Shown in pieces: positions 8,576-16,543 of a DNA stretch of 40,123 bases (position 1 is the stretch's first letter; each line of letters opens with the position of its first letter). Made by a program: the position numbers and the translations under genes. The notes beneath the pieces are model-generated. The model had not been told where the DNA came from, searched no databases, and saw only the letters and a list, made by a program, of their open reading frames with translations. Origin of the DNA: a virus; the IMG/VR virus record IMGVR_UViG_3300047508_000109, positions 1 to 40,123 of that record; one strand, 5' to 3'.

Positions 8576-9829
8576 CTACCCGATAGTAAACGTCCCATTC
8601 GCGCCGGGAGCGTTGCAAACCAGCCAACCATACGCGGCTCCCTTAATCATGAAGCTGTTCGTACCGAGCAGCGGCTGCATGAGCTGGCCACCGCCGTCAT
8701 CGACCAGGTGCGGCAGTCCGCCCATGTGGCGAATCTTCCAAGTCTTGGACGTGATGACGTAGCCGGTGTCCAGCGGGCAGTCCGGGTCGCTCACGACGTC
8801 GACCGAGCCGCCACCGATCATGACCTGCACCGTCGAGAAGCCGCTCTTCAGCGTGACTTCCATCGTGTGCTGGTGAAGCTTCTCCTGCTCCACCATGGCC
8901 GTGAAGTTCAGCGGGTGGATGTAGCACTTGTCCGGGCGGCGCTTGGTGACGTACTTAATCTTCTCGCCAACCTTACGAATGCTGGCGGTGATGCGCTGCG
9001 TGGGCTTGTCGAGCCGCACGCCGCTCAGGCGAAGGCCGCCCTTGGTGCGGTCCTGGCCGAAGAACGTGGTGCTGGTCGGCGCCGTCTTGGGAATCCAACT
9101 CGCCAGGCCGGGCCACGCGCCCGTGCCGCCCGTGTCGCCCGACGGCAGCAGGAAGTCGCCCGCGGTGAGCGAGCCGACCGCGGCGGTATCGCCAGCGGTG
9201 AAGGTCACTGTACCCGCGTCCTCGTCCACCGATGCGACGCGGATGGCGGTACCAGCGCCGAGCGGCGAGTAGCCGGCCGCCGCAGTGATGGTGCGCAGCG
9301 AAGGGCCGCTGCCGTTGTAGACCTGGTACTCCTGGTTGCGGAAGAACTTCGCGGCGTCATCGGGGTTGGTGAGGGTCCAGACCTCGCCACTGTTCGAGGC
9401 ATACGACGCCACAGACGACGTGGCGTTGCCGTAGTTCCACTGGGCCATGCGGTTGCCCATGGCTTCGAGCATGAGGTCCGTGGCGTCCTCCAGGAGGTTC
9501 GACAGCGCCTCCTTGGTGGAGCAGGCCATGACCGCCTGCCGGTCGAGGATGGCGCGGTTGTACAGCGCGAACTGCGTGCCGGTGAACGCGCCGTACGCGT
9601 CAATCATCGTGCCCGCGCTAGAGCCGGTACCGTACGCCACGTCCGGGTTGGCGGACGTCGCATCGGGCGCGCCAATCTTGATGGCTTCGCGCTCGGTCAC
9701 GCCGTAGAAGTCGTCGACCTTGGTGACGTCGGCGAGGAACGCGTGCTCGCGGTACACCAAGTCAGCGATCTCATCGCGGAGGTAGATCTCGGTCAGAATG
9801 CGGGTCGCATCTGAGAACAGGGCTCCCAT
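8576..9829 (-). CDS. Major capsid protein
   Basis: 417 residues from ATG 9829 with GGAG upstream. The protein (MGALFSDATRILTEIYLRDEIADLVYREHAFLADV...) has the length and pattern of podovirus coat proteins with an HK97-like fold: an N-terminal helix, a long spine-like helix region (LSNLLEDATDLMLEAMGNRMAQWNY), a Gly/Ala-rich beta domain in the middle and a conserved-looking C-terminal strand region (VDVVSDPDCPLDTGYVITSKTWKIRHMGG). It follows the scaffold gene, as expected for a portal-scaffold-capsid block. It should form the shell around the DNA. The exact family was not tested by search. Confidence 0.85.
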   Translation of the reverse strand: MGALFSDATRILTEIYLRDEIADLVYREHAFLADVTKVDDFYGVTEREAIKIGAPDATSANPDVAYGTGSSAGTMIDAYGAFTGTQFALYNRAILDRQAVMACSTKEALSNLLEDATDLMLEAMGNRMAQWNYGNATSSVASYASNSGEVWTLTNPDDAAKFFRNQEYQVYNGSGPSLRTITAAAGYSPLGAGTAIRVASVDEDAGTVTFTAGDTAAVGSLTAGDFLLPSGDTGGTGAWPGLASWIPKTAPTSTTFFGQDRTKGGLRLSGVRLDKPTQRITASIRKVGEKIKYVTKRRPDKCYIHPLNFTAMVEQEKLHQHTMEVTLKSGFSTVQVMIGGGSVDVVSDPDCPLDTGYVITSKTWKIRHMGGLPHLVDDGGGQLMQPLLGTNSFMIKGAAYGWLVCNAPGANGTFTIG

Positions 9830-9997
9830 TTTTCGTACTCCAGGTCACATCGGCAAAGACAGTGTTTGAACGCCCTGGACAAAATTGTCCTCGGGACACT
9901 GGCACCGAAACCTTTGGAGTGCCGAAAAACGAAGCCTTTTACGACCTACAGGAGAAGGATACCACGATTCAGATAGTCAATCGCTAATTTCAAGAGG
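9830..9997 (-). promoter_or_regulatory. 168-bp gap upstream of the capsid gene, with two inverted repeats
   Basis: One of the largest non-coding stretches of the leftward unit, just ahead of the capsid gene. It holds GGACA-AAAT-TGTCC (about 9877-9890) and GGCAC...GTGCC with an 13-base loop (about 9901-9923). On the leftward strand neither is followed by a clear U-run. The motif AAAGG(C/T)TTCG occurs twice within about 30 bases. The region is more AT-rich than the flanks and may hold an mRNA processing site or an internal promoter to raise capsid expression, but no convincing -35/-10 pair is visible. Confidence 0.35.
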
Positions 9998-10005
9998 TTA
10001 TCCAT
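9946..10005 (-). CDS. Possible 19-residue peptide
   Basis: ATG 10005 opens a 20-codon frame (MDNLLKLAIDYLNRGILLL) ending in TAG at 9946. The ATG lies just above the stop of the 69-residue gene. Codon use is AT-rich and unlike the neighbours, so it may be chance. It is listed because it is the only frame in the gap and the peptide would be an amphipathic helix. Confidence 0.2.
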   Translation of the reverse strand: MDNLLKLAIDYLNRGILLL

Positions 10006-10207
10006 TGGTAGAGTCCCTGGGCCAGCGCGCGCAGCACCAGAGCAGGAACCTGCGGACGTAGTAGACAGCCATGGCGCCGTCGATGTCCGCGCACATGGGC
10101 GCGTAGCCGCGTCCCGTCTCGGCATGGGCGATGGCCTCGGCGAGCGCGTCGACGATGGCGAAGTCACCGGGCGGTGGCGTCGCCTGGTTCCAGGGAAACT
10201 GGCTCAC
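9998..10207 (-). CDS. Small hypothetical protein between scaffold and capsid genes
   Basis: 69 residues starting at GTG 10207, overlapping the scaffold stop as GTGA. The protein (SQFPWNQATPPPGDFAIVDALAEAIAHAETGRGYAPMCAD...) is followed by an aromatic, Cys-containing segment (VYYVRRFLLWCCARW). I recognise no family. Translational coupling to the scaffold gene and GC-rich codon use support its being real. A role in head assembly is possible from location only. Confidence 0.65.
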   Translation of the reverse strand: MSQFPWNQATPPPGDFAIVDALAEAIAHAETGRGYAPMCADIDGAMAVYYVRRFLLWCCARWPRDSTNG

Positions 10208-11259
10208 AGCTCAGACGCAATCTTGCGCAGCGCCGCCGCACGACGCTCGGCCCGGGTCACGGGCGTCGTCTCCACGGGCGTCGCCACGGCCGCTGCGCGC
10301 GCGCTGATGGATGTGGTGATGGGCTCGGTAACCGGCTTCGGCGCGGGCTTCGCCGGCTCGGCCTTGGCGTAAATCTTCTTGAACGACGCCAGCTTAGTCG
10401 CCAGGAACTTCTCGTACTCGCCCACGACAGCGGCCATCGACACGTCGGCGGACGGGTCCTGGGAGACCTTGGAGCAGGCAATCTCCCACAGCGTCTCCTG
10501 CGTTCCCTTGGCGTCCGCCTCCATGATGGCCGCGACGTGCGGGAACGCGTCCTCGGTGATGCCGCCCGTGGTCTGCTCAAGGTAGTTGCGCTTCGTGGCC
10601 TCCTGCTGCGCGGCAGTCTCCTTGGCGGCGACCTCGGCCTTGTAGTCGGCGAACTCCTTGTCCCGCTTGGCGAGCTCGGCCTTGACCTGTTCCTCGGCGG
10701 ACAGCTGGTGCACGTTGACCTTGCGGGCGAGCGCGCGCTCGCGCAGCTCGGGCTTGACCTCGCTCGGGTCGTGCGCCGACAGCCACAGTTCCTCGGCGAG
10801 CGCGATTCGTTGTTCCTTGGTGAGCTTCTGCTTCTCCGCGAGCGCTCCGATGTCCTCGCGGAACAGCTTCGCCACCTGCTCGGCGTCGGCGCCGCTGGCT
10901 TCCTTCGCCGCGCGCTCCTTCTCCCAGGTCGCCTGCTGGTCCTTGATTTGCGCCTCGCGCGCGCGCAGCTGCGCTTCCTTCTTCGCCAGGGCGGCTAGCT
11001 GCGGGCTCACGGGCGTGTCGTCCGCCTTGGGCACCGCAGGGGCATCGGTGGCCTTCGGCGGCTCCACGGCAGGCGTGGGCGGCTTCTCGGCAGCCTTGGC
11101 CTCCATGAGACGCGCCTGGTGCGGGTCGACCACGGGATTGCTCATGGTCGCCAGCGTGGCAGCGCGACGCGCGGCGCGGTCTACGGGCTTCGCGGATGGT
11201 ACGGGCGTGTCGGTCGGGGTGGGCGCGATAACTACAGGTGCTGCGACTTCATCGGCCAT
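10204..11259 (-). CDS. Scaffolding protein (probable)
   Basis: 351 residues from ATG 11259 with AAAGGA upstream. The N-terminal 90 residues are Pro/Ala-rich and disordered. Residues about 90-240 form long charged heptad-like helices (LAALAKKEAQLRAREAQIKDQQ, AEEQVKAELAKRDKEFADYKAEV). The C-terminus ends in a basic helix (TRAERRAAALRKIASEL), as in scaffolds that bind the coat protein. The protein is highly charged, lacks cysteine-rich or catalytic motifs, and sits between portal and capsid genes. It should guide procapsid assembly and then leave. The family is assigned by composition and order. Confidence 0.8.
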   Translation of the reverse strand: MADEVAAPVVIAPTPTDTPVPSAKPVDRAARRAATLATMSNPVVDPHQARLMEAKAAEKPPTPAVEPPKATDAPAVPKADDTPVSPQLAALAKKEAQLRAREAQIKDQQATWEKERAAKEASGADAEQVAKLFREDIGALAEKQKLTKEQRIALAEELWLSAHDPSEVKPELRERALARKVNVHQLSAEEQVKAELAKRDKEFADYKAEVAAKETAAQQEATKRNYLEQTTGGITEDAFPHVAAIMEADAKGTQETLWEIACSKVSQDPSADVSMAAVVGEYEKFLATKLASFKKIYAKAEPAKPAPKPVTEPITTSISARAAAVATPVETTPVTRAERRAAALRKIASEL

Positions 11260-11908
11260 GGATTCGTCCTTTCGCCATGCTCAGGAGCAGGTCACGGAAT
11301 TGGGGGGGGGTGATGATGCGCTGGGCGCGGCTCATGTTCTCGACCTTGCGGCGAGCGACAGGAGCACCGTCCGGAAAGGGAGTGGAGTACGACTCGCCTC
11401 CTTCTTCGATAGGCGAGGCAGCCCCCCCCCCACCGTGGTTTGTCATGAAGCTGATGGTCGCGGTCGGCTCCGAGTCGCACCAATCGAGCTCGGGCGGCGC
11501 AGCATCGCCGACGTAGTAGAGCCAAGTGCGCTTGCGGGCTGGATGCCCGTACCGTCCTTGCTCTACCTCACACACCCATCCGCGGCAGATGGCGCGCGTC
11601 CAGCGTCGCACGGGACGTGGCAAGCCGAAGTGCTGCCACGCGATGGTTTCAGCGGGATGCTCGAGTACGCCACCGCATCGGCGGACCGACGCCAGTGCGG
11701 CCGCGAAACACCCGCCGTCGTCGCCGATCTCGTAGCCGTATCGTGCCTTGACCACGTGGGCTAGCTGGCACCAACGCGCGCAAGGCGGGTGCGCTACGAC
11801 GGCGTGCGGCCCATCGTAGCGCCGCGCGTCGCGCTTCTCGTCCCATGGGTCAACGTCGGGTAGGCCGAAGTACGCGCCATCCGTGGCGACGTAGAGTGCT
11901 GCGATCAT
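11249..11908 (-). CDS. HPPC-motif phage protein, DNA-methyltransferase-like, with G tracts
   Basis: 219 residues from ATG 11908 with a strong AAAAGGAGG upstream. It resembles a widespread group of phage proteins with HPPCARWC (residues 39-46), EIGDDGGCFAAAL (60-72), GGVLEHPAET (79-88) and RKRTWLYYVG (about 124-133), ending in a TPPQF-LL helix. The HPPC and EHP motifs recall Dcm-type cytosine-modifying enzymes, but most methyltransferase motifs are not clear, so the activity is uncertain. It lies oddly between portal and scaffold and overlaps the scaffold start by 11 bases. It contains a run of ten G (leftward strand, 11431-11422) and eight C (11309-11302); slippage in either would remove the conserved C-terminus. 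Confidence 0.7.
   Translation of the reverse strand: MIAALYVATDGAYFGLPDVDPWDEKRDARRYDGPHAVVAHPPCARWCQLAHVVKARYGYEIGDDGGCFAAALASVRRCGGVLEHPAETIAWQHFGLPRPVRRWTRAICRGWVCEVEQGRYGHPARKRTWLYYVGDAAPPELDWCDSEPTATISFMTNHGGGGAASPIEEGGESYSTPFPDGAPVARRKVENMSRAQRIITPPQFRDLLLSMAKGRIHGR
11302..11309 (-). repeat. Homopolymer tract (eight C on the coding strand)
   Basis: Eight consecutive G on the + strand, read as ACC-CCC-CCC in the HPPC-motif gene near residues 200-203, only about 50 bases before its stop. It is one of two long homopolymers in the same gene. Confidence 0.9.
11422..11431 (-). repeat. Homopolymer tract (ten G on the coding strand)
   Basis: Ten consecutive C on the + strand encode a tetra-glycine after Asn-His (residues about 159-162) of the HPPC-motif gene. 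Tracts this long are typical slippage sites in phase-variable genes and also typical sites of sequencing error. Confidence 0.9.
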
Positions 11909-11941
11909 CCGTCCTCCTTTTGTAGAAACGCTCGCAGTCTA

Positions 11942-13783
11942 TCAGTTACCGCCTGGAATGGCGCTGGGAAGTGGCGGCGCAGGAGCGATGGGCGCCTGGA
12001 CGATAGGCGCAGCACCCGGCATCGGCGCGCCAGGCATCGCAGGTGGCGCGGGCGGTGGTGGCGGGTTGGACCAGTGCTCTGCGCCGGCAATCCAGTCGCG
12101 AAAGAGCTGGAGAATCTCCTCGGGCGCCTCCTGGCGGGTGAGGATGCGCAGCTGGTCGCGCATGAGCTTGAGACCCAACACGAGATCCTGGCTCACCGGG
12201 TCGGGCTGCTCGTACTTGCCGTCCATGAGGTTCTCCATGGCGGCCTCGATGTCCGTGCGCGGCGCGTTCTCGAGGTCGAGCTCGCGGTCTACGTCGGGAT
12301 GGTCGATGAGGTTCCGCAGGCCCTGGACGTCGATGATGCCCAGCTTGAGCATGTCCATGCCCTTGGCTAGACGACCAGCCGGCGTGTTGCCCAGGAGCGA
12401 TGCGGCCTCGATGGTGATGTCGAAGTTCTCGTCGCCGATGTCGATGTCGGCCCAGTCGATGGTCTTGATGACGTTGCGTTCCTTGTACTCGGCCTTGACC
12501 GGCTTGCCCGCGGCCTTCAGGTCCTGTGTGCACCACACGATGCGCTTCGCAATCTCCATCGCGGCGTCGGAGAGCCACTGCGACTGCGGCGCGAATCGGC
12601 CGCTCTGGATGTCGTTGACCTCGCGGATGGCCACGCCCGCGTCGAGTCCGGGCTCCTTGCGCGCGTTCGCAATCATCTCGGAGATGCCCACGATCTTGAA
12701 CATCTTCTCGATGCGCCGCTCGTGCCAGTTGTAGGTCTCGGCGTTGAGCGCCTGCGGCGTGTAGAACGTCGGCGGCTTGCCGCCCTTCGTGTTGACGTAG
12801 AGCCCCGGCTCGTTGCTCATCGCCTCTTCGGGCAGTTTCGCCCCGAAGTCGCCGTAGACGCGCGGCGCAATCATCAAGTTTTGGCATTCCTTTATCCAGG
12901 CGTCCTCGCGGTTGTGGTCCAGCTGGAGATGCGCGATGGCCTCGGCGATGCCCTGACCGTAGAAGCCGCGGACGGGCTTCTTGTGGTAGAGGAAGACGAA
13001 GGGGAAGTAGTCCTTCTTGTACCGCTGCTCGAGTAGGACCTGCGACTTGATGGAGACGACGTACATGCCGTCACTCGCGCCCGGCGAGCTGGGCAGGCGC
13101 CACGACTCCAGCACAGGGATGCTGTTGGCGTCGGGCGAGATGCGGCGACGCCGGCCGACGCGCGAATCGTCGGGCGGCGCCGTCTCGATGACGTCGGCGA
13201 ACCCTGGGAACAGGCCCTTGAGCGTGTCCTTGTCGATGAATCTGCGGTGGTGAATCTGCTGCGGTGGGCAGTTGCGTGCCTCGCGCTCGTCCACGACGAT
13301 GTCATCCATCTGGACGTGGTCGATGGCAATCTCGTCCTGCTCGATGAACACCTTGCACACGCCCATGCCGTGCACGGCGCTACCCAGGACCATGTCGTGG
13401 ATGGTGTCATAGACCTTGAGCGTGTCGAACTTGCCTTCCAGGTACTTGTCCAGCTTCTTGGCGGTGCGGACGGCCTTGAAGTGCGCGCCCGACGTTTGCG
13501 CGGTCGGCTTCGGCCGGTTGCTGCCGATGAGCGCCACGTAGGTGTCGACCACCGCGGCGAGGTAGTTCTCGTTGCTCTGCGGGACGTCGTAGCCGAGCAG
13601 CTGCGCATAGCCGGCGCTGGTGCCGCTGTTGTCGTCGTGTCGGTTGGTATAGAGACGCTCGTGGAGCTCGGCGTAGTAGCGAATCCAAAGTTGATGCTGT
13701 TCGACGCTACCGACGTAGCGATGGATGGCCGACGCGCGCTCGTCCTTGGTGCACGCCCACCACTTCTTGGTCGTGTCGGCCAT
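11942..13783 (-). CDS. Portal protein
   Basis: 613 residues from ATG 13783 (MADTTKKWW...), overlapping the upstream stop as TGATG; a longer in-frame extension to 13849 has no support. The protein has the size and layout of podovirus portals: an N-terminal alpha/beta region, QLLGYDVPQSNENYLAAVVDTYVALIG, a core with YKKDYFPFVFLYHKKPVRGFYGQG and IAHLQLDHNREDAWIKECQNLM (the conserved portal stem region), and a Pro/Ala-rich C-terminal tail. It forms the dodecameric DNA channel and docks the terminase. Order terminase, two small genes, portal, scaffold, capsid agrees. Confidence is high from motifs and context. Confidence 0.9.
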   Translation of the reverse strand: MADTTKKWWACTKDERASAIHRYVGSVEQHQLWIRYYAELHERLYTNRHDDNSGTSAGYAQLLGYDVPQSNENYLAAVVDTYVALIGSNRPKPTAQTSGAHFKAVRTAKKLDKYLEGKFDTLKVYDTIHDMVLGSAVHGMGVCKVFIEQDEIAIDHVQMDDIVVDEREARNCPPQQIHHRRFIDKDTLKGLFPGFADVIETAPPDDSRVGRRRRISPDANSIPVLESWRLPSSPGASDGMYVVSIKSQVLLEQRYKKDYFPFVFLYHKKPVRGFYGQGIAEAIAHLQLDHNREDAWIKECQNLMIAPRVYGDFGAKLPEEAMSNEPGLYVNTKGGKPPTFYTPQALNAETYNWHERRIEKMFKIVGISEMIANARKEPGLDAGVAIREVNDIQSGRFAPQSQWLSDAAMEIAKRIVWCTQDLKAAGKPVKAEYKERNVIKTIDWADIDIGDENFDITIEAASLLGNTPAGRLAKGMDMLKLGIIDVQGLRNLIDHPDVDRELDLENAPRTDIEAAMENLMDGKYEQPDPVSQDLVLGLKLMRDQLRILTRQEAPEEILQLFRDWIAGAEHWSNPPPPPAPPAMPGAPMPGAAPIVQAPIAPAPPLPSAIPGGN

Positions 13784-13974
13784 CAGGCGCCCCTCGGCTT
13801 CGATGAGAACGTGATGGTGCCGTTCTCCAAGTCGATGTCGGAGACCCACGTGTCATGAGCAGGCGGTTCCAACGCGCGGAGCACGACTTCGCGCCACCAG
13901 CATCGCCACGTGCGATGGTGAAACGTCTCCGCTACATCATGCGAGCAATAGAGTTCCGACCTGTAGAATTCCAT
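13783..13974 (-). CDS. Small hypothetical protein, Trp/Cys/His-rich, upstream of portal
   Basis: 63 residues from ATG 13974, which directly abuts the stop (13977-13975) of the upstream gene. The sequence (MEFYRSELYCSHDVAETFHHRTWRCWWREVVLRALEPPAHDTWVSDIDLENGTITFSS...) has a C-terminal strand pair. Base composition around its 5' end is more AT-rich. No family recognised. Tight coupling to the portal gene supports expression. Confidence 0.6.
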   Translation of the reverse strand: MEFYRSELYCSHDVAETFHHRTWRCWWREVVLRALEPPAHDTWVSDIDLENGTITFSSKPRGA

Positions 13975-14199
13975 TCAGTCCAGCCCCGCTTCCTTGGCCG
14001 CCAGCCGCTGAATCTCAGCGTGGATGCTCTTCGGCGACTCGGCCGGCATCGCGCGCGTCGTCGTGGTCTCGACGTCCCGCCCTGCCAGGCCGGCGAGCGC
14101 GAAGTCGGTGAGGGTCATGGTCACTCCGCCGTAGCAGACGTGCATCACCTTGTTCTTGACGGCCCAGGCATACAAGATGTCCAGCGGTTTCGTGTCCAT
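13975..14199 (-). CDS. Small hypothetical protein
   Basis: 74 residues from ATG 14199 with a purine-rich GAGAGG upstream. The protein (MDTKPLDILYAWAVKNKVMHVCYGGVTMTLTDFALAGL...) is predicted alpha/beta with a Thr-rich middle (ETTTTRAMP) and a C-terminal helix (SIHAEIQRLAAKEAGL). It lies between the terminase-linked membrane peptide and the portal-linked gene. Function not recognised. Confidence 0.6.
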   Translation of the reverse strand: MDTKPLDILYAWAVKNKVMHVCYGGVTMTLTDFALAGLAGRDVETTTTRAMPAESPKSIHAEIQRLAAKEAGLD

Positions 14200-14208
14200 G
14201 GCTATAGT

Positions 14209-14286
14209 CTACCTCTCCTTCGTGACCAGGAGTATCAGCCCTGAGACCAAGAGCACCACCAAGTACACGACTACGACATGGCTCAT
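14209..14286 (-). CDS. 25-residue single-pass membrane peptide
   Basis: ATG 14286 overlaps the terminase stop as ATGA and opens a 26-codon frame to TAG at 14209. The peptide is MSHVVVVYLVVLLVSGLILL plus a VTKER tail: about 20 hydrophobic residues followed by a positive end, a classic single membrane helix. The overlap, the clean hydrophobic pattern and the otherwise empty gap between terminase and the 74-residue gene argue that it is translated. The role is unknown; tiny membrane peptides in phages can act in lysis timing or superinfection exclusion, but nothing here proves that. Confidence 0.55.
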   Translation of the reverse strand: MSHVVVVYLVVLLVSGLILLVTKER

Positions 14287-15866
14287 CGGTTCTTCCAGTC
14301 CTTCCAGCCGCTCGCGCGCAGGCCGCCCGGCTTCTTCTTGCTTGCCTGCATCTTCGCCTGATAGGCCAGCGTCGCGTCAAGGATACGCTGCGACTCGATG
14401 GCGCGCGCGCCCACAGGCTTGGGCGGCGCCACCTTGGAAAAGTCGTGCGGCGAGTAGCGGAACACGCCTAGCGCTGCGTCGCACAGGTCATTCGGCGCGC
14501 CCGGGTCCTCGACCTTTCGCGTCGCCAAGTGCTTCCACTGCAACGTCATCATCTGGTGCGCGAGCGCCGACCCCTGGCGAATCTTGACGCGGCCCCGCTT
14601 CATGTTGTCGGCCATCATCGTGATGGCGGTCTCCTTGTAGCCCGGCGTCTTGTCGACGGGACGCAGGTACAGGTCATACAGTTCCTTGAAATCCTGCACG
14701 ATGGCCGTTCCCAACCCGCCCGCGTCTACCGTCATCTCGTCGAAGCTACCGTACTTCCCCTGGAATTCGAGGATGCGGTCCTTCCACTCGTGCGGCGCCA
14801 ACCCCGAGGCGTGGTATTCGTCAACGATGTACAGGTCCATGCACGTCGGCGCCCACGCGCCCACCGAGCAGGCGAACGCATCCTTCGTTCCAAGGTCGGC
14901 CGAGAACAGGTAGTGCCAGTCGTGGTCGGGCGGAAGCTGGTCGAAGTCCTGTAGCGCCGGGTCGTACGGGTAGCAGTAGCCAGCCGCATCCAGCCGCCAC
15001 TTGGCCAGGTACTCGCGCTCCCAGATGGGATTGTCGTCCGCCCAGCCCTTGCGCGCCTTATGCGCCAGGAGGCGCTCCCACAGCCCTGGGACGGCCACGT
15101 TGTCCTTGGCGGTCCACTGGTGGTAGCTCCATGCATAGGCCCGCTCAGCCCATTCTGGAGCGTCCCGGCGTGCGTACGGCCGCGCGATGCAGGACATGTC
15201 CTCGGGGTTGGCTTCGTCTTCGTCGTCCTCGCGCGTCGGGCGCCAGCCCGGCGTGAAGCTGTGAGGGTTCGACGCCTCCCAGAACGGGCCGCGGAAGTAG
15301 CGCCCGGGCGTGCCGGCGAGCACGAGCGCACCGTCCGTGTCGGCCAGTGTGGGCACGGCGCATTGGTCGATGGCGTACTCCAGCACCTCGGGGCGGTACG
15401 TAGAACTCTCGTCGAAGATGACTAGGGAGAACGCCTCGCCGCGCAGCTTGTCGGCGTCGTCCTCGCTCTCGAGGCCAAGCATGATGATGCTCGAGCCGTT
15501 GGTCGTGGTGCACGACAGGTCATTTGCGTTGAAGCCGCACCCTAGCTTGTGGCGCTTGTCGAGCTTCTTGAGCGCCGCCCAGCAGATGCGCTTGGCAATC
15601 TTGATGGTCAACGCCACGTAGGCGATGCGGCACCCCGGCCGGCGTAGCGCCTCGTCCAGCATGTACGCGGCGGCCGTGAACGACTTCCCCGCGCGCCGGG
15701 GGCACAGCACCACCTTGAACTTGTCGGGGTCGTCCAAGACGGCGAGCTGCTGCGGGAACAGGTCGCCGCGAATGGACGCGCGCAGCCGCTCGTGCGCCGT
15801 CGCGAGCTCTACCGCGGACGCGCGCTTGGCGGCTAGCTCGGCGATGAAGTCTTGGTACTCGGCCAC
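14283..15866 (-). CDS. terL: Terminase large subunit
   Basis: 527 residues from GTG 15866, which abuts the upstream TAG. The ATPase half has Walker A CPRRAGKS (residues 55-62), Walker B LVIFDE (148-153) and motif III-like LAGTP (about 183-187). The nuclease half has SADLGTKDAFA with D324, VDAGG with D381 and PNDLCDAALG with D460/D463, the expected acidic triad of the RNase H-like fold. It translocates DNA through the portal into the procapsid and cuts it. Gene order with portal downstream is standard. No small terminase subunit is obvious upstream; the 176-residue gene at 16979-17509 or the 84-residue neighbour are possibilities. Confidence 0.96.
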   Translation of the reverse strand: MAEYQDFIAELAAKRASAVELATAHERLRASIRGDLFPQQLAVLDDPDKFKVVLCPRRAGKSFTAAAYMLDEALRRPGCRIAYVALTIKIAKRICWAALKKLDKRHKLGCGFNANDLSCTTTNGSSIIMLGLESEDDADKLRGEAFSLVIFDESSTYRPEVLEYAIDQCAVPTLADTDGALVLAGTPGRYFRGPFWEASNPHSFTPGWRPTREDDEDEANPEDMSCIARPYARRDAPEWAERAYAWSYHQWTAKDNVAVPGLWERLLAHKARKGWADDNPIWEREYLAKWRLDAAGYCYPYDPALQDFDQLPPDHDWHYLFSADLGTKDAFACSVGAWAPTCMDLYIVDEYHASGLAPHEWKDRILEFQGKYGSFDEMTVDAGGLGTAIVQDFKELYDLYLRPVDKTPGYKETAITMMADNMKRGRVKIRQGSALAHQMMTLQWKHLATRKVEDPGAPNDLCDAALGVFRYSPHDFSKVAPPKPVGARAIESQRILDATLAYQAKMQASKKKPGGLRASGWKDWKNR

Positions 15867-16121
15867 CTACTTCGTCTTGGACGTCTCGTCGTTGTCCAGC
15901 ACGTGCGCGACCTGCGTGAGCGGGATGCGCAGGCTGCCTCGCTCGAGCTTGCGCGTCTTGAGGTAACTGCACCCCGGGACCAACTGCAAGACGAGGAAGT
16001 GGCCTTCGACGCGCATCGACGAGACGAGCGCATCGGTCTCGCGCGAGCCGACGATGAACGACTCCATGGTCACGGCCATGCCGAGCGCGACGGGGGACGT
16101 GAGGGTGGCTGCAACAATCAT
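15867..16121 (-). CDS. Small hypothetical protein upstream of terminase
   Basis: 84 residues from ATG 16121, overlapping the upstream stop by 4 bases. The sequence (MIVAATLTSPVALGMAVTMESFIVGSRETDAL...) starts hydrophobic, then shows alternating strands and a C-terminal charged region (TQVAHVLDNDETSKTK). It ends directly at the terminase start, so it is likely translated in step with it. It could be a DNA-packaging accessory; no helix-turn-helix is evident. Function unknown. Confidence 0.6.
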   Translation of the reverse strand: MIVAATLTSPVALGMAVTMESFIVGSRETDALVSSMRVEGHFLVLQLVPGCSYLKTRKLERGSLRIPLTQVAHVLDNDETSKTK

Positions 16122-16543
16122 CGGTCTGCCTTTCGTAGGAACAACGGTTTGAAGTCCAGTCTCAGGTCATGCTTCGCCGCGAATCGCTCCCAGGAACGGG
16201 AACGGAACGTCATCACGTCGGGTCGCGGGATGCTGTCGACCAGTCGACGCGCCAGGTGCGGCGGCGACGTGTGCTTTAGCGCGTCGCGGGCGTAGCTCTT
16301 CACGTAGACGTAGTGCAGCGTCGTCCGCGCGTGGCAAATCCACCCAAGGATGGCGTCCTCGTCATCGGGCATCACCATGACGCGCGTCGTGTCGCGGTCG
16401 AGTAGCGTGTCCACGAGCGGGCGGAACGCGCGCAGGTAGTCATCGTGCGTCGGGAATCCGTGGTACGGCGACTGCGCGTAGCTCTGGAGCCACGACGACG
16501 CCACGAGTGGGCGGTGCGATGGCTGCATGTCGATGATCCTCAT
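16118..16543 (-). CDS. GNAT-like acyltransferase-fold protein
   Basis: 141 residues from ATG 16543, overlapping the upstream stop as ATGA. The pattern MRIIDMQPSHRPLVASSWLQSY..., then MVMPDDEDAILGWICHARTTLHYVYVKSYARDAL... and a final SWERFAAKHDLRLDFKPL matches the small GNAT-like proteins found upstream of terminase genes in many podoviruses: the strand with Tyr-Val-Lys-x-x-(A)R replaces the usual acetyl-CoA loop. Substrate unknown; it may have lost catalysis. A conserved position next to packaging genes suggests a role in assembly or host interaction, but this is inference. Confidence 0.65.
   Translation of the reverse strand: MRIIDMQPSHRPLVASSWLQSYAQSPYHGFPTHDDYLRAFRPLVDTLLDRDTTRVMVMPDDEDAILGWICHARTTLHYVYVKSYARDALKHTSPPHLARRLVDSIPRPDVMTFRSRSWERFAAKHDLRLDFKPLFLRKADR

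Noticed and set aside
8708-9814. Long open frame on the + strand opposite the capsid gene (368 codons)
   Set aside because: It is the antisense shadow of a GC-rich gene; the product is Arg/Val/Asp-rich without a domain, while the opposite strand encodes a convincing capsid protein.
13783-13849. 22-residue extension of the portal protein
   Set aside because: The ATG at 13783 overlaps the upstream stop (TGATG) and gives a sensible N-terminus; the extension overlaps the neighbouring gene and is His/Arg-rich.
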